The position numbers were made by a program, and so were the translations under genes. This document shows, piece by piece, positions 55,243 through 64,000 of a stretch of 64,000 nucleotides of DNA; position 1 is the first letter of the stretch; each line of letters begins with the position of its first letter. Source of the DNA: Planctomycetota bacterium (GTDB lineage: Bacteria; Planctomycetota; Phycisphaerae; Phycisphaerales; UBA1924); contig JAFEBP010000006.1 in NCBI GenBank assembly GCA_018242605.1, positions 83,479 to 147,478 on the forward strand. The letters run 5' to 3'. The notes under the pieces were generated by a model that had not been told where the DNA came from, did no database searches, and saw only the letters and a list, made by a program, of their open reading frames with translations.

Positions 55243-55853
55243 GCGCCTCGCCTCGCTCTTTCGCGGATCACCGCTGAAGCGGCCTCACCAATGGCCGCCG
55301 CGGCGTCCTCGTTGGTGAGGAACAGGTTGTACACGCCGGAGTCCTTCGCCGCGTCGATCTCTCGTTTGGCGTTGGCGTACCGCTTCTGGATGAGCTGCTC
55401 GTCCTCGCGCTTGCGGCTGCGCAGGCGGTTGAGCAGTTCGTCCTCGCTGGGGGGCAGCACGAAGATGCCGAACGCCTCGGGCATCTGCTTTTTCACCTGG
55501 ATTGCGCCTTGCACGTCAATCTCCAGGATCACCAATCGCCCTCGCTTGAGTTGCTCGATCACCCACGCCTTGGGAGTGCCGTACTTCTTGCCGTACACGC
55601 CGGCGTGCTCAAGGAACTCGCCCGCGGCCTTCATCCGCTCGAACTCCTCGTCGCTCACGAAGTGGTAGTCCACGCCCTCCACGTCCGCTGGGGTCTTGGC
55701 CCGCGTGGTGGCGGACACACTGAAGACCGAGTCGGCGATGCTCCGCTCCACGCCCCGCGTAATAGTGGTCTTGCCCACCCCGCTTGGGCCGCTGATGATC
55801 AGCAGCATCCCGTCGTCGGTATCGGTGGGTAGTCTGTGGGCTTCTTCGGGCAT
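55239..55853 (-). CDS. gmk: Guanylate kinase
   Basis: 204 residues. The P-loop SGPSGVGKTT, the GMP-binding segment (RAKTPADVEGVDYHFVSDEE), and the DVQGA and RLRSR motifs place it as Gmk, which turns GMP and ATP to GDP and ADP. The ATG at 55851-55853 is followed by an N-terminal extension of ~15 residues before the P-loop. First gene of a minus-strand unit with the DadA-like gene. Confidence 0.96.
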   Translation of the reverse strand: MPEEAHRLPTDTDDGMLLIISGPSGVGKTTITRGVERSIADSVFSVSATTRAKTPADVEGVDYHFVSDEEFERMKAAGEFLEHAGVYGKKYGTPKAWVIEQLKRGRLVILEIDVQGAIQVKKQMPEAFGIFVLPPSEDELLNRLRSRKREDEQLIQKRYANAKREIDAAKDSGVYNLFLTNEDAAAAIGEAASAVIRERARRGA

Positions 55854-55968
55854 GGGCGTTTAGGGTAGCGGGGGCTCGCGGCGGTGGCGATGACCGACCG
55901 GTCCAGGGCACCGCGGTTGCCGCCCGCCGGAGGCGGGCACGGGGACGTCCGAGGCTCTACGCTCGGGC

Positions 55969-57279
55969 GTGCGCTTCCTCTGTTTCCTGCAGCCGGGGAC
56001 GAATTCGCGGAGCATCTTCCGCGACATCATCGTGGGATTTCAACGCGCCGGGCACGAGGCCCTCATCGTCGAGTTGGCCCCGATCTGGGACCAATACGCC
56101 AAGGCCGGGGCCAACAAGCCCGCTGCGATGTCGGCTGTCACCGCGGAGATCGCTCGCTCGGTCAAAGCCCATCGCGTCGACGCGGCGATCTGCATGTGGG
56201 GCAACGCCCTCACCACGCTCATGCACATGACCGACGGGGCCGGCACGCCCCGGACCGCCTTTGATGAAATCGGTGTGCCGCTGGTCTGCTATTGGCTCGA
56301 CGCACCGCACTGGGCTCAGGGCGGTTCGCTGCACGAGGTCTTCGGTTCGCCGATCCTCCGCGGGCCGGCGATGCGGCACATCATCAACAACCCCGGCACT
56401 GCCAGGGAGATGACGGATGTGCTTGGTTTCGGTAGAACGCAAGCGCTGCCATATGGAGTGGACGAGCGGGTCTTCTCGCCCAAGGCGAACAGTGAACCTC
56501 GCTACGACCTCGTCGCCGCGTTGGGCCCGGGCGACCCCTCCCCATCGCCCCAGGTCCTGGCGATGCTCGAGAGCGATGACCCGCCGGTGGATGAACTCCG
56601 CCGCGCAGCGGCGCGGTGTGTCGCCCCCGCTTTAGAAAAGCTGATCGCGGATCACCCGCAGCGCGGCTTGATCCATCCCGTGCTCGAGGCACTCCTGCGG
56701 TCGCAGATCGAGAACAGGCACGAGCCGATGTTCTGCCGGCTTCAACGTTCCGACCCGGCGGGTGTCGCGGCGTTGGTTTCTCATCCGAGGTTGTACGTGC
56801 GGGCCACGATGCTCATCCGCACCGTCGAGGCTTGCGAGCGAGCCTTCTCGATTTCCTGGATCTCGCGCAGATTCCGCGTCGCGACGTTCGGCAGCGGCGA
56901 TCTTCGCTCCTGGCAAAGCCGCGCCACGCATCTGGGTGAGCTGTCGTACGAAGCCATGGCCGATGCCTACGCCGTTGGCAAAGCCGGGCTCAGTGTCATG
57001 CGATGGCAGGACGACGTGGGCTTGAACATCAAGCCGTTCGAGATCAGTGCCTGCGGCCGCGCGTGCCTGTGCGCAAGGCGGAGTGGTGTCGACGATTTGT
57101 TCTGTGACGGTCAGGAGATCCTCGTCTTTGATTCGCTCCCCCACGCGGCGGAGCGTTTGCGAGCCGTTTGCGAGTCCCCCATGACCCGCCAGGAACTCGG
57201 CGGCCGCGCCCGTGCTCGCGTGGAAGCGGAGCACACCTGGGCGGCGCGTGCGCGTTTGATGGTCGAGTGGATTCCGTGA
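55969..57279 (+). CDS. CgeB-like glycosyltransferase
   Basis: 436 residues from the GTG at 55969. The N-terminal half (FLCFLQPGTNSRSIFRDII, LVCYWLDAPHWAQGGSLHEV) and the C-terminal GT1-type segment (GLNIKPFEISACGRACLCAR, then EILVFDSLPHAAERLRAV) match COG4641/CgeB proteins with a DUF3880-like front. These are inverting or retaining GT-B sugar transferases acting in the cytoplasm; substrate unknown. It is divergent from gmk. Similar enzymes sometimes glycosylate flagellins, which is only a guess here. Confidence 0.75.
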   Translation: MRFLCFLQPGTNSRSIFRDIIVGFQRAGHEALIVELAPIWDQYAKAGANKPAAMSAVTAEIARSVKAHRVDAAICMWGNALTTLMHMTDGAGTPRTAFDEIGVPLVCYWLDAPHWAQGGSLHEVFGSPILRGPAMRHIINNPGTAREMTDVLGFGRTQALPYGVDERVFSPKANSEPRYDLVAALGPGDPSPSPQVLAMLESDDPPVDELRRAAARCVAPALEKLIADHPQRGLIHPVLEALLRSQIENRHEPMFCRLQRSDPAGVAALVSHPRLYVRATMLIRTVEACERAFSISWISRRFRVATFGSGDLRSWQSRATHLGELSYEAMADAYAVGKAGLSVMRWQDDVGLNIKPFEISACGRACLCARRSGVDDLFCDGQEILVFDSLPHAAERLRAVCESPMTRQELGGRARARVEAEHTWAARARLMVEWIP

Positions 57280-57371
57280 GTCGCGGGACAATAACGCACG
57301 CAGTTCGGCGGAGCGGGGGCATATCGTCTTGAACGGGCCGACCTTCTACATGCGCCCGAAGGACCATAGAC

Positions 57372-58193
57372 ATGAAACAGCGTCAACTACATGAGTCGGT
57401 CTTTTGTGGAGCACTCGACCGGACGCGATCGTTCGCCACGCGGTGGCTGGTGATCGCCTTCACGGTGACCGCCGCGGCGGGCTGCGCGAATGATCAGCCC
57501 AGCACCCTTGTGGAGGCCGCCGCACCCGCCATCCCCGGGGATCACTCCCTGATCACCCAAGCCCGCGCCGGGTACATCGTCGCGGATCCGGCCGGAAATG
57601 AAAAGTCGTACGAGGACCAGCACACCGGAGTGGGAGAGACCGCCGCGAGAGTGACCTACGGCCCTCCGGGCGATTTCACCGGTGAATCCAACTCGCGAGC
57701 CCAGTATGGCAGACTGAGCGCCTCGGCCGTTTCACGCGGCCAAAGCCTCGTGCATCCCCGCCAGTCGGCGCAGGCCAATGCGGCATTCACCGACACTCTG
57801 GTGGTCGAGGGCGCCGAGGGTTTGGGGGCCGTGGTCTACAAGTTCAAGCTGGATGGTGCTGCCACCGGTTCGGGTCACGCCGGGGCGCACCTGTTCTTGA
57901 ATCACGCGGGCTCGCCCGACGACGAGCTCGCCGAGGAGATCACGGTGTCGGGAGAGTTCGCCAGTTCACCCCGCCCGGTCAACCTCGGCAAGCCCTTCGA
58001 GTTCCGCGTGATGCTCCTCAGCGACACGCGGCTCGTCGCCGGTCAGCGTGCCGAAGCGGCGTGCCGCTTTGAGGCCACTCTGCAGGGCATTCAAGTATTC
58101 GACCGCGACATGCGGCCGATCTCCGGTGTTCGGTTGCGCTCCGCCTCGGGCAAGAAGTACAACCTTCTCGCGGCGGACGTCGTCCGCAAATGA
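57372..58193 (+). CDS. Putative lipoprotein of unknown function
   Basis: 273 residues. A signal peptide (ATRWLVIAFTVTAAAGC) with the likely lipidated Cys38 is followed by a soluble domain with no known motif. A central part (VVEGAEGLGAVVYKFKLDG) looks beta-rich. The protein should be tethered in the outer or cytoplasmic membrane facing the periplasm. Its stop lies only 3 nt from the convergent peroxidase gene's stop. Confidence 0.65.
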   Translation: MKQRQLHESVFCGALDRTRSFATRWLVIAFTVTAAAGCANDQPSTLVEAAAPAIPGDHSLITQARAGYIVADPAGNEKSYEDQHTGVGETAARVTYGPPGDFTGESNSRAQYGRLSASAVSRGQSLVHPRQSAQANAAFTDTLVVEGAEGLGAVVYKFKLDGAATGSGHAGAHLFLNHAGSPDDELAEEITVSGEFASSPRPVNLGKPFEFRVMLLSDTRLVAGQRAEAACRFEATLQGIQVFDRDMRPISGVRLRSASGKKYNLLAADVVRK

Positions 58194-58196
58194 CGT

Positions 58197-59546
58197 TCAC
58201 GGCGTTGCCGGTTGGCGAGTCAAGGAAGGATCGATTCTGGTGTCGGTCAGCGTCTCGAGAAACGACACCAGGTCATTGATGTCCAGAGGCGAGAGTGGCA
58301 GCGGCTGCAGAATTCGCTCCGGTGTGACGGTTCCGCCCGCTGCGTGGCGGTGCGGCACGAACCCCGGCGGCGGTGGAGATGACTGCGGCGAGGGCGGGTT
58401 GGCGTAGAACTCGATCACCTCTCGCAGCGTCGCCAGTTGGCCCCGGTGCATGTACGGCCCGGTGGACGCCACGTTCCGCAGCGTGGGCGTCTTGAACTGG
58501 CCGCGGAACTCGACCTGGTTGGTGAGGTAAGCGGTGGGGCGGGTGCGTCGGCCCTCTGGATCGTCGTTGTACTCACCCATTGAGTTGAACGGGCTGGTAA
58601 GCAGTCGGTTGATCCCGTCGAAACGCCCGCCATCAGGGATGGCGGGCCCCAGCGTGCTGACGCCGGTATCGTGGAACTCGCCATCGGTGAAGTTGGGGCC
58701 GTGATGGCACGATCGGCAGTTGCCCGCGCCGAGAAACAGCTTGAGCCCCCGCTGTGCCCCCGGTGAGATCGCGGCGATCTTGGCTAAGTTTCCTTCCCGT
58801 ACACCTTCCACAAACGTATCAAACGGTGCATGGCCGCTCACGATCCGTCGTTCGAACGCCGCGAGCGACTTGCCGATATTGACAAACAACTGATCCACCG
58901 CCCGACGCTCCTCGGGGCTGAGCGTGCCGTCCGTGCGGTCCGGCAGCTGCGGAACCGGGCCGAATACGCGCTGGTACGCCGCCCGCAGCGCCGGGTCGTT
59001 GCGGATCACCTCCGCGCACTGTTCTCGCGTCGCCCCGTGCTCGTTGGGCATCTCGATCGGGTCCAATGCCTGCGCCCAGAGTGTGTCGGCCCGCCCATCC
59101 CAGAAGTACCAGCGGTTGTACGCCACGTTCCACAGTGTGGGCACGTGCCGCATGGTCGGCGCGAACTTCTCCGGAATCCTCTGGCCGTCGGCCCAGCCGG
59201 TCTCAGGCGAGTGGCAGGTGGCGCACGACACGGTTCCCTTGGCCGACAGGCGTTTGTCGAAAAACAGGTATTGGCCGAGTCTCGCCGCGGCGGCGTTGTC
59301 CGCCACGCGGTTCGTCGGGTCCGGCGGCACCGGTGGCAGCGGCGACATCGAGTACATCGCGGCGACTTCTTCCGGTGAGAAGGCAACCTCACCGGCAATG
59401 ACACCCTTGATCGCCCTGGGAGTGTCCGAGGACTTGGGACTCACGTTGGAACACGCCGCGATGACCGCCGCAACCCCGCACGCTCCGAACGCCAGCAGCG
59501 ATGCCGCCGCGTGCCGGCGCTCGCGCCTCTTAGCGGCGGCACTCAT
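58197..59546 (-). CDS. Di-haem cytochrome c peroxidase/MauG-type lipoprotein
   Basis: 449 residues. A lipobox-like VIAAC (Cys32) ends the signal. Two haem-binding motifs, CATCH (C108, C111, H112) and CRSCH (C277, C280, H281), are spaced as in di-haem peroxidases, with PTLRNVASTGPYMHRG later. The family reduces hydrogen peroxide or oxidises protein side chains (MauG) in the periplasm. Its start overlaps the stop of the preceding lipoprotein gene (ATGA, 59543-59546), so they are expressed together. Confidence 0.88.
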   Translation of the reverse strand: MSAAAKRRERRHAAASLLAFGACGVAAVIAACSNVSPKSSDTPRAIKGVIAGEVAFSPEEVAAMYSMSPLPPVPPDPTNRVADNAAAARLGQYLFFDKRLSAKGTVSCATCHSPETGWADGQRIPEKFAPTMRHVPTLWNVAYNRWYFWDGRADTLWAQALDPIEMPNEHGATREQCAEVIRNDPALRAAYQRVFGPVPQLPDRTDGTLSPEERRAVDQLFVNIGKSLAAFERRIVSGHAPFDTFVEGVREGNLAKIAAISPGAQRGLKLFLGAGNCRSCHHGPNFTDGEFHDTGVSTLGPAIPDGGRFDGINRLLTSPFNSMGEYNDDPEGRRTRPTAYLTNQVEFRGQFKTPTLRNVASTGPYMHRGQLATLREVIEFYANPPSPQSSPPPPGFVPHRHAAGGTVTPERILQPLPLSPLDINDLVSFLETLTDTRIDPSLTRQPATP

Positions 59547-59989
59547 TGGATCTCAACCTTGTACGCAACGCGCTCTGTGCGCCCGCCTTCTTCAAGGTCC
59601 ACGTACACCTCCCAGGGGCCGGGCATGTGCATCAGCAGCCCTTCGGCATGGAATCGACCCTCGCCCACCCGCGCCACCCGGGGCGTCAGGTTCATGCCGT
59701 GCCCGTGCGACGGCATCCCGGCGTCCACGCTCACTCTGACGGCGGAGGCGGGCTTGGTGAGCGCGGCATCGCTGAAGACGCTGACATCCATCGAGTACAC
59801 CTGGTTCAGCGGGATCGGATTCGGCCGCGGCGAGCACGCAACGTACAACCCCAGAGCCGCCGCGAACTTTGTCCCGGTGAACGGGCCCGGGGCCGCGGCC
59901 GCGGATGGTGGAGTATGTGCCTGTCCTGAGCAGCCGCAGAGGGCCGCGACGAGCGCGAAGACGACTGGTCTGAGGAGTGGTAGTTTCAC
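59543..59989 (-). CDS. YtkA/FixH-like lipoprotein
   Basis: 148 residues from the GTG at 59987-59989 (MKLPLLRPV). A signal peptide ending near ALCGC is followed by a small beta domain with SVDAGMPSHGHGMNLTP and HMPGPWEVYVDLEEGG, typical of YtkA-like/FixH-type folds. The longer upstream frame (to 60253) overlaps cheB and looks spurious. Coupled by 4 bp to the di-haem peroxidase, so it may help its maturation or bind copper; that is inference. Confidence 0.72.
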   Translation of the reverse strand: MKLPLLRPVVFALVAALCGCSGQAHTPPSAAAAPGPFTGTKFAAALGLYVACSPRPNPIPLNQVYSMDVSVFSDAALTKPASAVRVSVDAGMPSHGHGMNLTPRVARVGEGRFHAEGLLMHMPGPWEVYVDLEEGGRTERVAYKVEIQ

Positions 59990-60167
59990 GGCGTGGTTCC
60001 GCGCGTATGGAGCGTCCCGCGATCGGCACGCAGTGTAGCAGCAGAACGAGCGAGTAGTGCCCAGGTTCGGCCGCTGACGATGTGCGCCTGGATCGATAAT
60101 GACTGCGAGGAATGCGCGGCCGCGGCGATGAGGCGATCCAGACTCGCCGCCCAGATTGGATTTCGGC

Positions 60168-61262
<1,095 letters not shown>

Positions 61263-61742
61263 TCACGCGGCCAGAGACGCGGGGGCTTTGTCAGGGGTCC
61301 AGGTGACGAACAGCAGCTGGCCCTCGCAATCCAGGCAGCAGGTTCGTTTCACGCCGACTTCCGGCGTCACCGTCGGGCATGCGCCGATCAGCGGTTCGGG
61401 AAGCCCCAGCGAGTAGGCGCAGTCGCGCCCGCCCAGTTCGGCCACCACCGACCCGCCCACGATGTTCGTCAGCTCGCGGATGGCGTCCACGCCCTGAGTC
61501 AGCGGTTCGACCTCCTCGGGCTCCACCCCCAGCAGGTTCGACGCCAGCGTGCGAAGGAACCCCTCGCCCGCGTTGAGCGTGACGCAGCCCGTGTCCGGGC
61601 CGCGGTAGCGGATCGTCGCGCCCTCGCACGCCTTGCAGTACACGGCCGGGTCGGTCTCCACCGGGTCGCTGATAAGGAACGCCGTGCGTTCGAGCGCCTC
61701 GGCCGTCAGTTCGGCCAATCGTTGAGCGGTCAGTTCGTTCAT
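61263..61742 (-). CDS. CheX-like CheY-P phosphatase with Cys pairs
   Basis: 159 residues. The DAIRELTNIVGGSVVAELGG segment carries the ExxN catalytic pair (E90, N93) of CheX/CheC phosphatases. Unusually it has CKAC (36-39) and CCLDC (135-139), plus C53, C108 and C122, suggesting a metal site not seen in known CheX. It overlaps the cheY stop by 4 bp (61739-61742). It should remove the phosphate from CheY-P. Confidence 0.75.
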   Translation of the reverse strand: MNELTAQRLAELTAEALERTAFLISDPVETDPAVYCKACEGATIRYRGPDTGCVTLNAGEGFLRTLASNLLGVEPEEVEPLTQGVDAIRELTNIVGGSVVAELGGRDCAYSLGLPEPLIGACPTVTPEVGVKRTCCLDCEGQLLFVTWTPDKAPASLAA

Positions 61743-62122
61743 GCCTTGACTCCCAGCGCGGTGGCGATGATCTTGCGGAGGTCTTCCGGCTTGAAGGGCT
61801 TGCGCAGGCTCTCGATGACTCCCAGATCACGCATCCTGTGCAGGCGTTCCTGGTTGGCCTCGGTGCTCACCACCACAACCGCGACGTCCTTGAAGTCCGG
61901 GTTCTGCCGCAGTTCCCTCGCGAACTGCTCGCCGTCCATGACGGGCATGTTGAGATCCAGCAAGACCAGATCGATCCAGACAGTTTCAATGACGTCCAGG
62001 GCCTCGCGTCCGTTGCCCGCTTCGTGGATGCGGTTCTCGTCCACGCCCGCGAGCGTGGCCACCTTGCGGATGGCTTTACGGAGGATCGGTGAGTCGTCGA
62101 CGATCAGGATGTTGCAGCTCAT
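61739..62122 (-). CDS. CheY-like single-domain response regulator
   Basis: 127 residues: acidic pair D9/D10, phospho-acceptor D56 (LVLLDLNMPVMDG), the ST switch in VVVVSTEAN, and the lysine in RKPFKPED. It carries the chemotaxis signal to FliM/FliN, most likely as CheY, since it is coupled to cheX and flanked by cheD, cheB and cheR. cheA is not in the window. Confidence 0.85.
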   Translation of the reverse strand: MSCNILIVDDSPILRKAIRKVATLAGVDENRIHEAGNGREALDVIETVWIDLVLLDLNMPVMDGEQFARELRQNPDFKDVAVVVVSTEANQERLHRMRDLGVIESLRKPFKPEDLRKIIATALGVKA

Positions 62123-62204
62123 TCGCGTTGTTCCCTGCGGTTCGGCTTGTGCTTGATGGCCCTTGGAGTGCGTCGTTGCGTTCGAGTGTCGATGATGCGC
62201 CGGC

Positions 62205-62732
62205 TCACGGCGTCCACAGCGCCTTTTCCGCCCCCTGCGTGCGGACCATGACGGCCCCGTCTGTCATCCGCAGCGAGAGCGTCCGGCTGTTCGCCCCGCC
62301 GGTGTCGTCGCCGGCGAGCAGGATGCCGTTTTTCCAGAAGATCTTGCGGAGCAACGTGCGGTTGCGCGAGCCGATCTGGAAGTGTCCGTTGTCGGCGATG
62401 ACCTCGGCCCCGCCCGCGGCGCACACGATCAGTCGTTCCTTCTTCGCCCCCTTCTCGTAGCACGATTTGAACAGAATGGGGATGCCCGTGTCGCCGAACA
62501 TCGCGGGGTTCGCCGCGGCCTTGTCCTTGCTCAGGTCCGCCGCGGGGAGCATGAAGTGCAGCAGTCCGCCGATCTTGGCGACCGGGTCGTAGACGGTGAC
62601 GCCGATGCACGAGCCCAGGGCGTATGTGACGACGACCGCGGCTGGATCGTCGGTCACGGTCATGTCGGCCACGCCGACGACGACCTTGCCGTCCGTTTCG
62701 GTCCTGGAATAGCAGGATGCGCTTGTTGGCAC
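62205..62732 (-). CDS. cheD: Chemoreceptor glutamine deamidase CheD
   Basis: 175 residues. The catalytic Cys42 (ALGSCIGVTVYD), His59 (GGLLHFMLP) and Thr36 have the same spacing as T. maritima CheD (C27, H44, T21). It deamidates receptor glutamines and can pair with CheC/CheX-type proteins, one of which lies just downstream. 12 nt after cheR. Confidence 0.92.
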   Translation of the reverse strand: MPTSASCYSRTETDGKVVVGVADMTVTDDPAAVVVTYALGSCIGVTVYDPVAKIGGLLHFMLPAADLSKDKAAANPAMFGDTGIPILFKSCYEKGAKKERLIVCAAGGAEVIADNGHFQIGSRNRTLLRKIFWKNGILLAGDDTGGANSRTLSLRMTDGAVMVRTQGAEKALWTP

Positions 62733-62744
62733 TCGGAACTCCGA

Positions 62745-63572
62745 TCAATGCTTGAGGTATACGGAAGCCTGGGCGGCGGTGAAGGGAACGTTGAGCCCGG
62801 CGAGCGTTTCCGCGCTGCCGATGGCCAGGATTCCACCCGGACGAAGCAACTGGTGGAACCTCAGCACGAGTTTGCGACGCGTATCGGCGTCGAAGTAGAT
62901 CATGACGTTTCGGCAGAAGATCACGTCGAAATGGCCCTTGAAGGGCCACGGGTCCATCAGGTTCAGCCGGGCGATGGTCACCAGCGATCGCAACTGACGG
63001 GTGACGGTGTATTGGTCCTTGTTCGCTCCGGTGCCGCGGGTGAAGTACGTGCGCAGCATCTCCTGCGGGATGCCGTCCATCTTGTCGGCCGCGTAGGTCC
63101 CGGCTTTGGCCTGTTCTACCGCGAAGTTGGAGAGGTCGGTCCCCAGGATCTTGAAGTCCCAGTTGGCGAGGTCGGGCAGACTCTCGATCGCGTGCATCGC
63201 GAGCGTGTAGGGCTCCTGGCCGGTGGAGCACGCCGCGGACCAGATCCGGATGCGCTTGCCCGGGAGCGTGATGTTGCCGCGGGCCAGGGGCGTGTAGAAC
63301 TCACGCTCCAGATAATCGAAGTGGTTCCGGTCGCGGAAAAAACTCGTGACGTTGGTGGAGAGCAGGTCGAAGAAGACCAGCATGTCCTCCTCGCCCGCGT
63401 CCTCTTCCAGGTAGTCGAGGTAGGCCTGGGTGCTGTCGAACCGCGAGTGACGCAGGAAGGAACTGAGCCGGTTGGAGACCAGCGGCATTTTCTTCTCCGT
63501 GAGGCATAGGCCCCACCGATCGCGGGCGATCGACGCGATGCGTTGAAAGTCAGATGTCGCGAGGGTCGTCAT
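62745..63572 (-). CDS. cheR: Chemotaxis methyltransferase CheR
   Basis: 275 residues. The N-terminal helical domain and the SAM-binding region (IWSAACSTGQEPYTLAM), NVMIYFD and LAIGSAETL motifs identify it. It methylates receptor glutamates using SAM. Full length; starts MTTLATSDFQR. Confidence 0.96.
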   Translation of the reverse strand: MTTLATSDFQRIASIARDRWGLCLTEKKMPLVSNRLSSFLRHSRFDSTQAYLDYLEEDAGEEDMLVFFDLLSTNVTSFFRDRNHFDYLEREFYTPLARGNITLPGKRIRIWSAACSTGQEPYTLAMHAIESLPDLANWDFKILGTDLSNFAVEQAKAGTYAADKMDGIPQEMLRTYFTRGTGANKDQYTVTRQLRSLVTIARLNLMDPWPFKGHFDVIFCRNVMIYFDADTRRKLVLRFHQLLRPGGILAIGSAETLAGLNVPFTAAQASVYLKH

Positions 63573-63595
63573 GGCACGAATGCTCTGTTCGGAAC

Positions 63596-63627
63596 GGAGC
63601 CGCGCCGGCGACGGCCGGCGCGGCTCC
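63596..63627. terminator. GC-rich 14-bp hairpin between the receptor gene and cheR
   Basis: GGAGCCGCGCCGGC (63596-63609), loop GACG, then the perfect inverse (63614-63627). Located after the receptor stop and before cheR. No T run on either side, so at most a partial or Rho-dependent stop, or a processing/stability hairpin that sets the receptor apart from cheR. Confidence 0.5.
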
Positions 63628-63663
63628 CGATCGAGGCTTCATCGACAATCCGCCGGATGCCCG

Positions 63664-64000
63664 TCAGAACGAGGCCAGGGATTCCTCTTCGTCAGTCATG
63701 GGAATCGCGGTCGCGGCGGGGGTAGGCTTTGCAACGCCCTTTCCGGGGGCCGAGGCCGCCAGCGAGTTCCGCTTGCTTACGGAGCTATCGGTCGCTTTTT
63801 CCGACTTGACCGTCTTGGGCCCGCGCGTCCGGCCGGCGGTCGGCGTCTTGGCCGTCCGAGTGGTCGCGGTCGTGTGGCTGTCACCATTGGTCTTGAACTG
63901 CTTGACGAGTTCCTGGAGGGAAGTGACCTGCGCGGCGGTCTCCTCGGCGCCCGAGGCGAGTTCCTCGGAGTTGCCCGCGTTCTGCTGGGTGACCTTGTCC
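63664..64000 (-). CDS. Methyl-accepting chemotaxis protein, C-terminal end (partial)
   Basis: Only the last 111 residues lie in the window; the 5' part is beyond the right edge. The stretch DKVTQQNAGNSEELASGAEE is the usual end of a receptor signalling/methylation helix, with QVTSLQELVKQF following. A ~60-residue Lys/Thr/Pro-rich flexible linker then leads to an acidic tail ending EEESLASF. Such a linker and terminal peptide could tether CheR/CheB/CheD, whose genes follow directly. Confidence 0.85.
   Translation of the reverse strand, partial: DKVTQQNAGNSEELASGAEETAAQVTSLQELVKQFKTNGDSHTTATTRTAKTPTAGRTRGPKTVKSEKATDSSVSKRNSLAASAPGKGVAKPTPAATAIPMTDEEESLASF

Overview
The window is GC-rich, densely coded chromosomal DNA, most likely from a flagellated planctomycete of the Phycisphaerae. 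The pointers are two secreted proteins that end in a paired calcium-loop, dockerin-like domain closing in Gly-Cys; a giant surface protein that starts with a planctomycete-type L-E-S-R-Q-L-L leader and a DUF4347-like domain; and a full flagellar export/basal-body cluster next to an FlrB/FlrC-like two-component pair. The lineage call is inference from these traits; there is no rRNA in the window.

Layout. 1-7520 (minus): the N-terminal ~2500 residues of a giant tandem-repeat protein that runs off the left edge. 7848-8900 (minus): folE2 with its own terminator and an odd leader. 9119-19010 (plus): a secreted dockerin-tailed protein, an HrpA-type RNA helicase and a membrane-anchored TPR protein. 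19056-41841 (plus): the flagellar locus, in the order FlgN/FliT-like chaperone, flrB-like kinase, flrC-like sigma-54 activator, [sigma-54 promoter] flgB flgC fliE fliF fliG fliH fliI fliJ motE-like fliK flgD flg_new flgE, small membrane ORF, fliL fliN fliO fliP fliQ fliR flhB flhA. Many junctions are 4-bp ATGA/GTGA overlaps, which points to translational coupling. fliM, fliA, flhF/flhG, flagellin and motAB are not in the window.

42007-45484 (plus): a second dockerin-tailed secreted protein, a saccharopine-dehydrogenase-like enzyme and an AstA-like arginine N-succinyltransferase with a well-formed promoter/operator. 45508-55853 (minus): M16 peptidase, GGDEF-EAL protein, thrS, a zinc-ribbon protein, a possible tiny ORF, a DadA-like oxidoreductase and gmk. 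55969-58193 (plus): a CgeB-like glycosyltransferase and a lipoprotein. 58197-59989 (minus): a lipoprotein and a di-haem peroxidase in a coupled pair. 60168-64000 (minus): chemotaxis genes in transcription order mcp (partial), cheR, cheD, cheY, cheX-like, cheB.

The central theme is motility. The activator pair probably drives the sigma-54 promoter before flgB, which starts the rod/export operon; the right edge supplies receptor adaptation (CheR, CheB, CheD) and phospho-CheY removal (CheX-like). No mobile element, CRISPR array, tRNA or rRNA was recognised. The most unusual items are the giant repeat protein, the terminator-like hairpin in the folE2 leader, the CxxC-bearing CheX-like protein, the shared Gly-Cys dockerin-like tails, and a possible 42-residue ORF whose stop codon abuts an intrinsic terminator.
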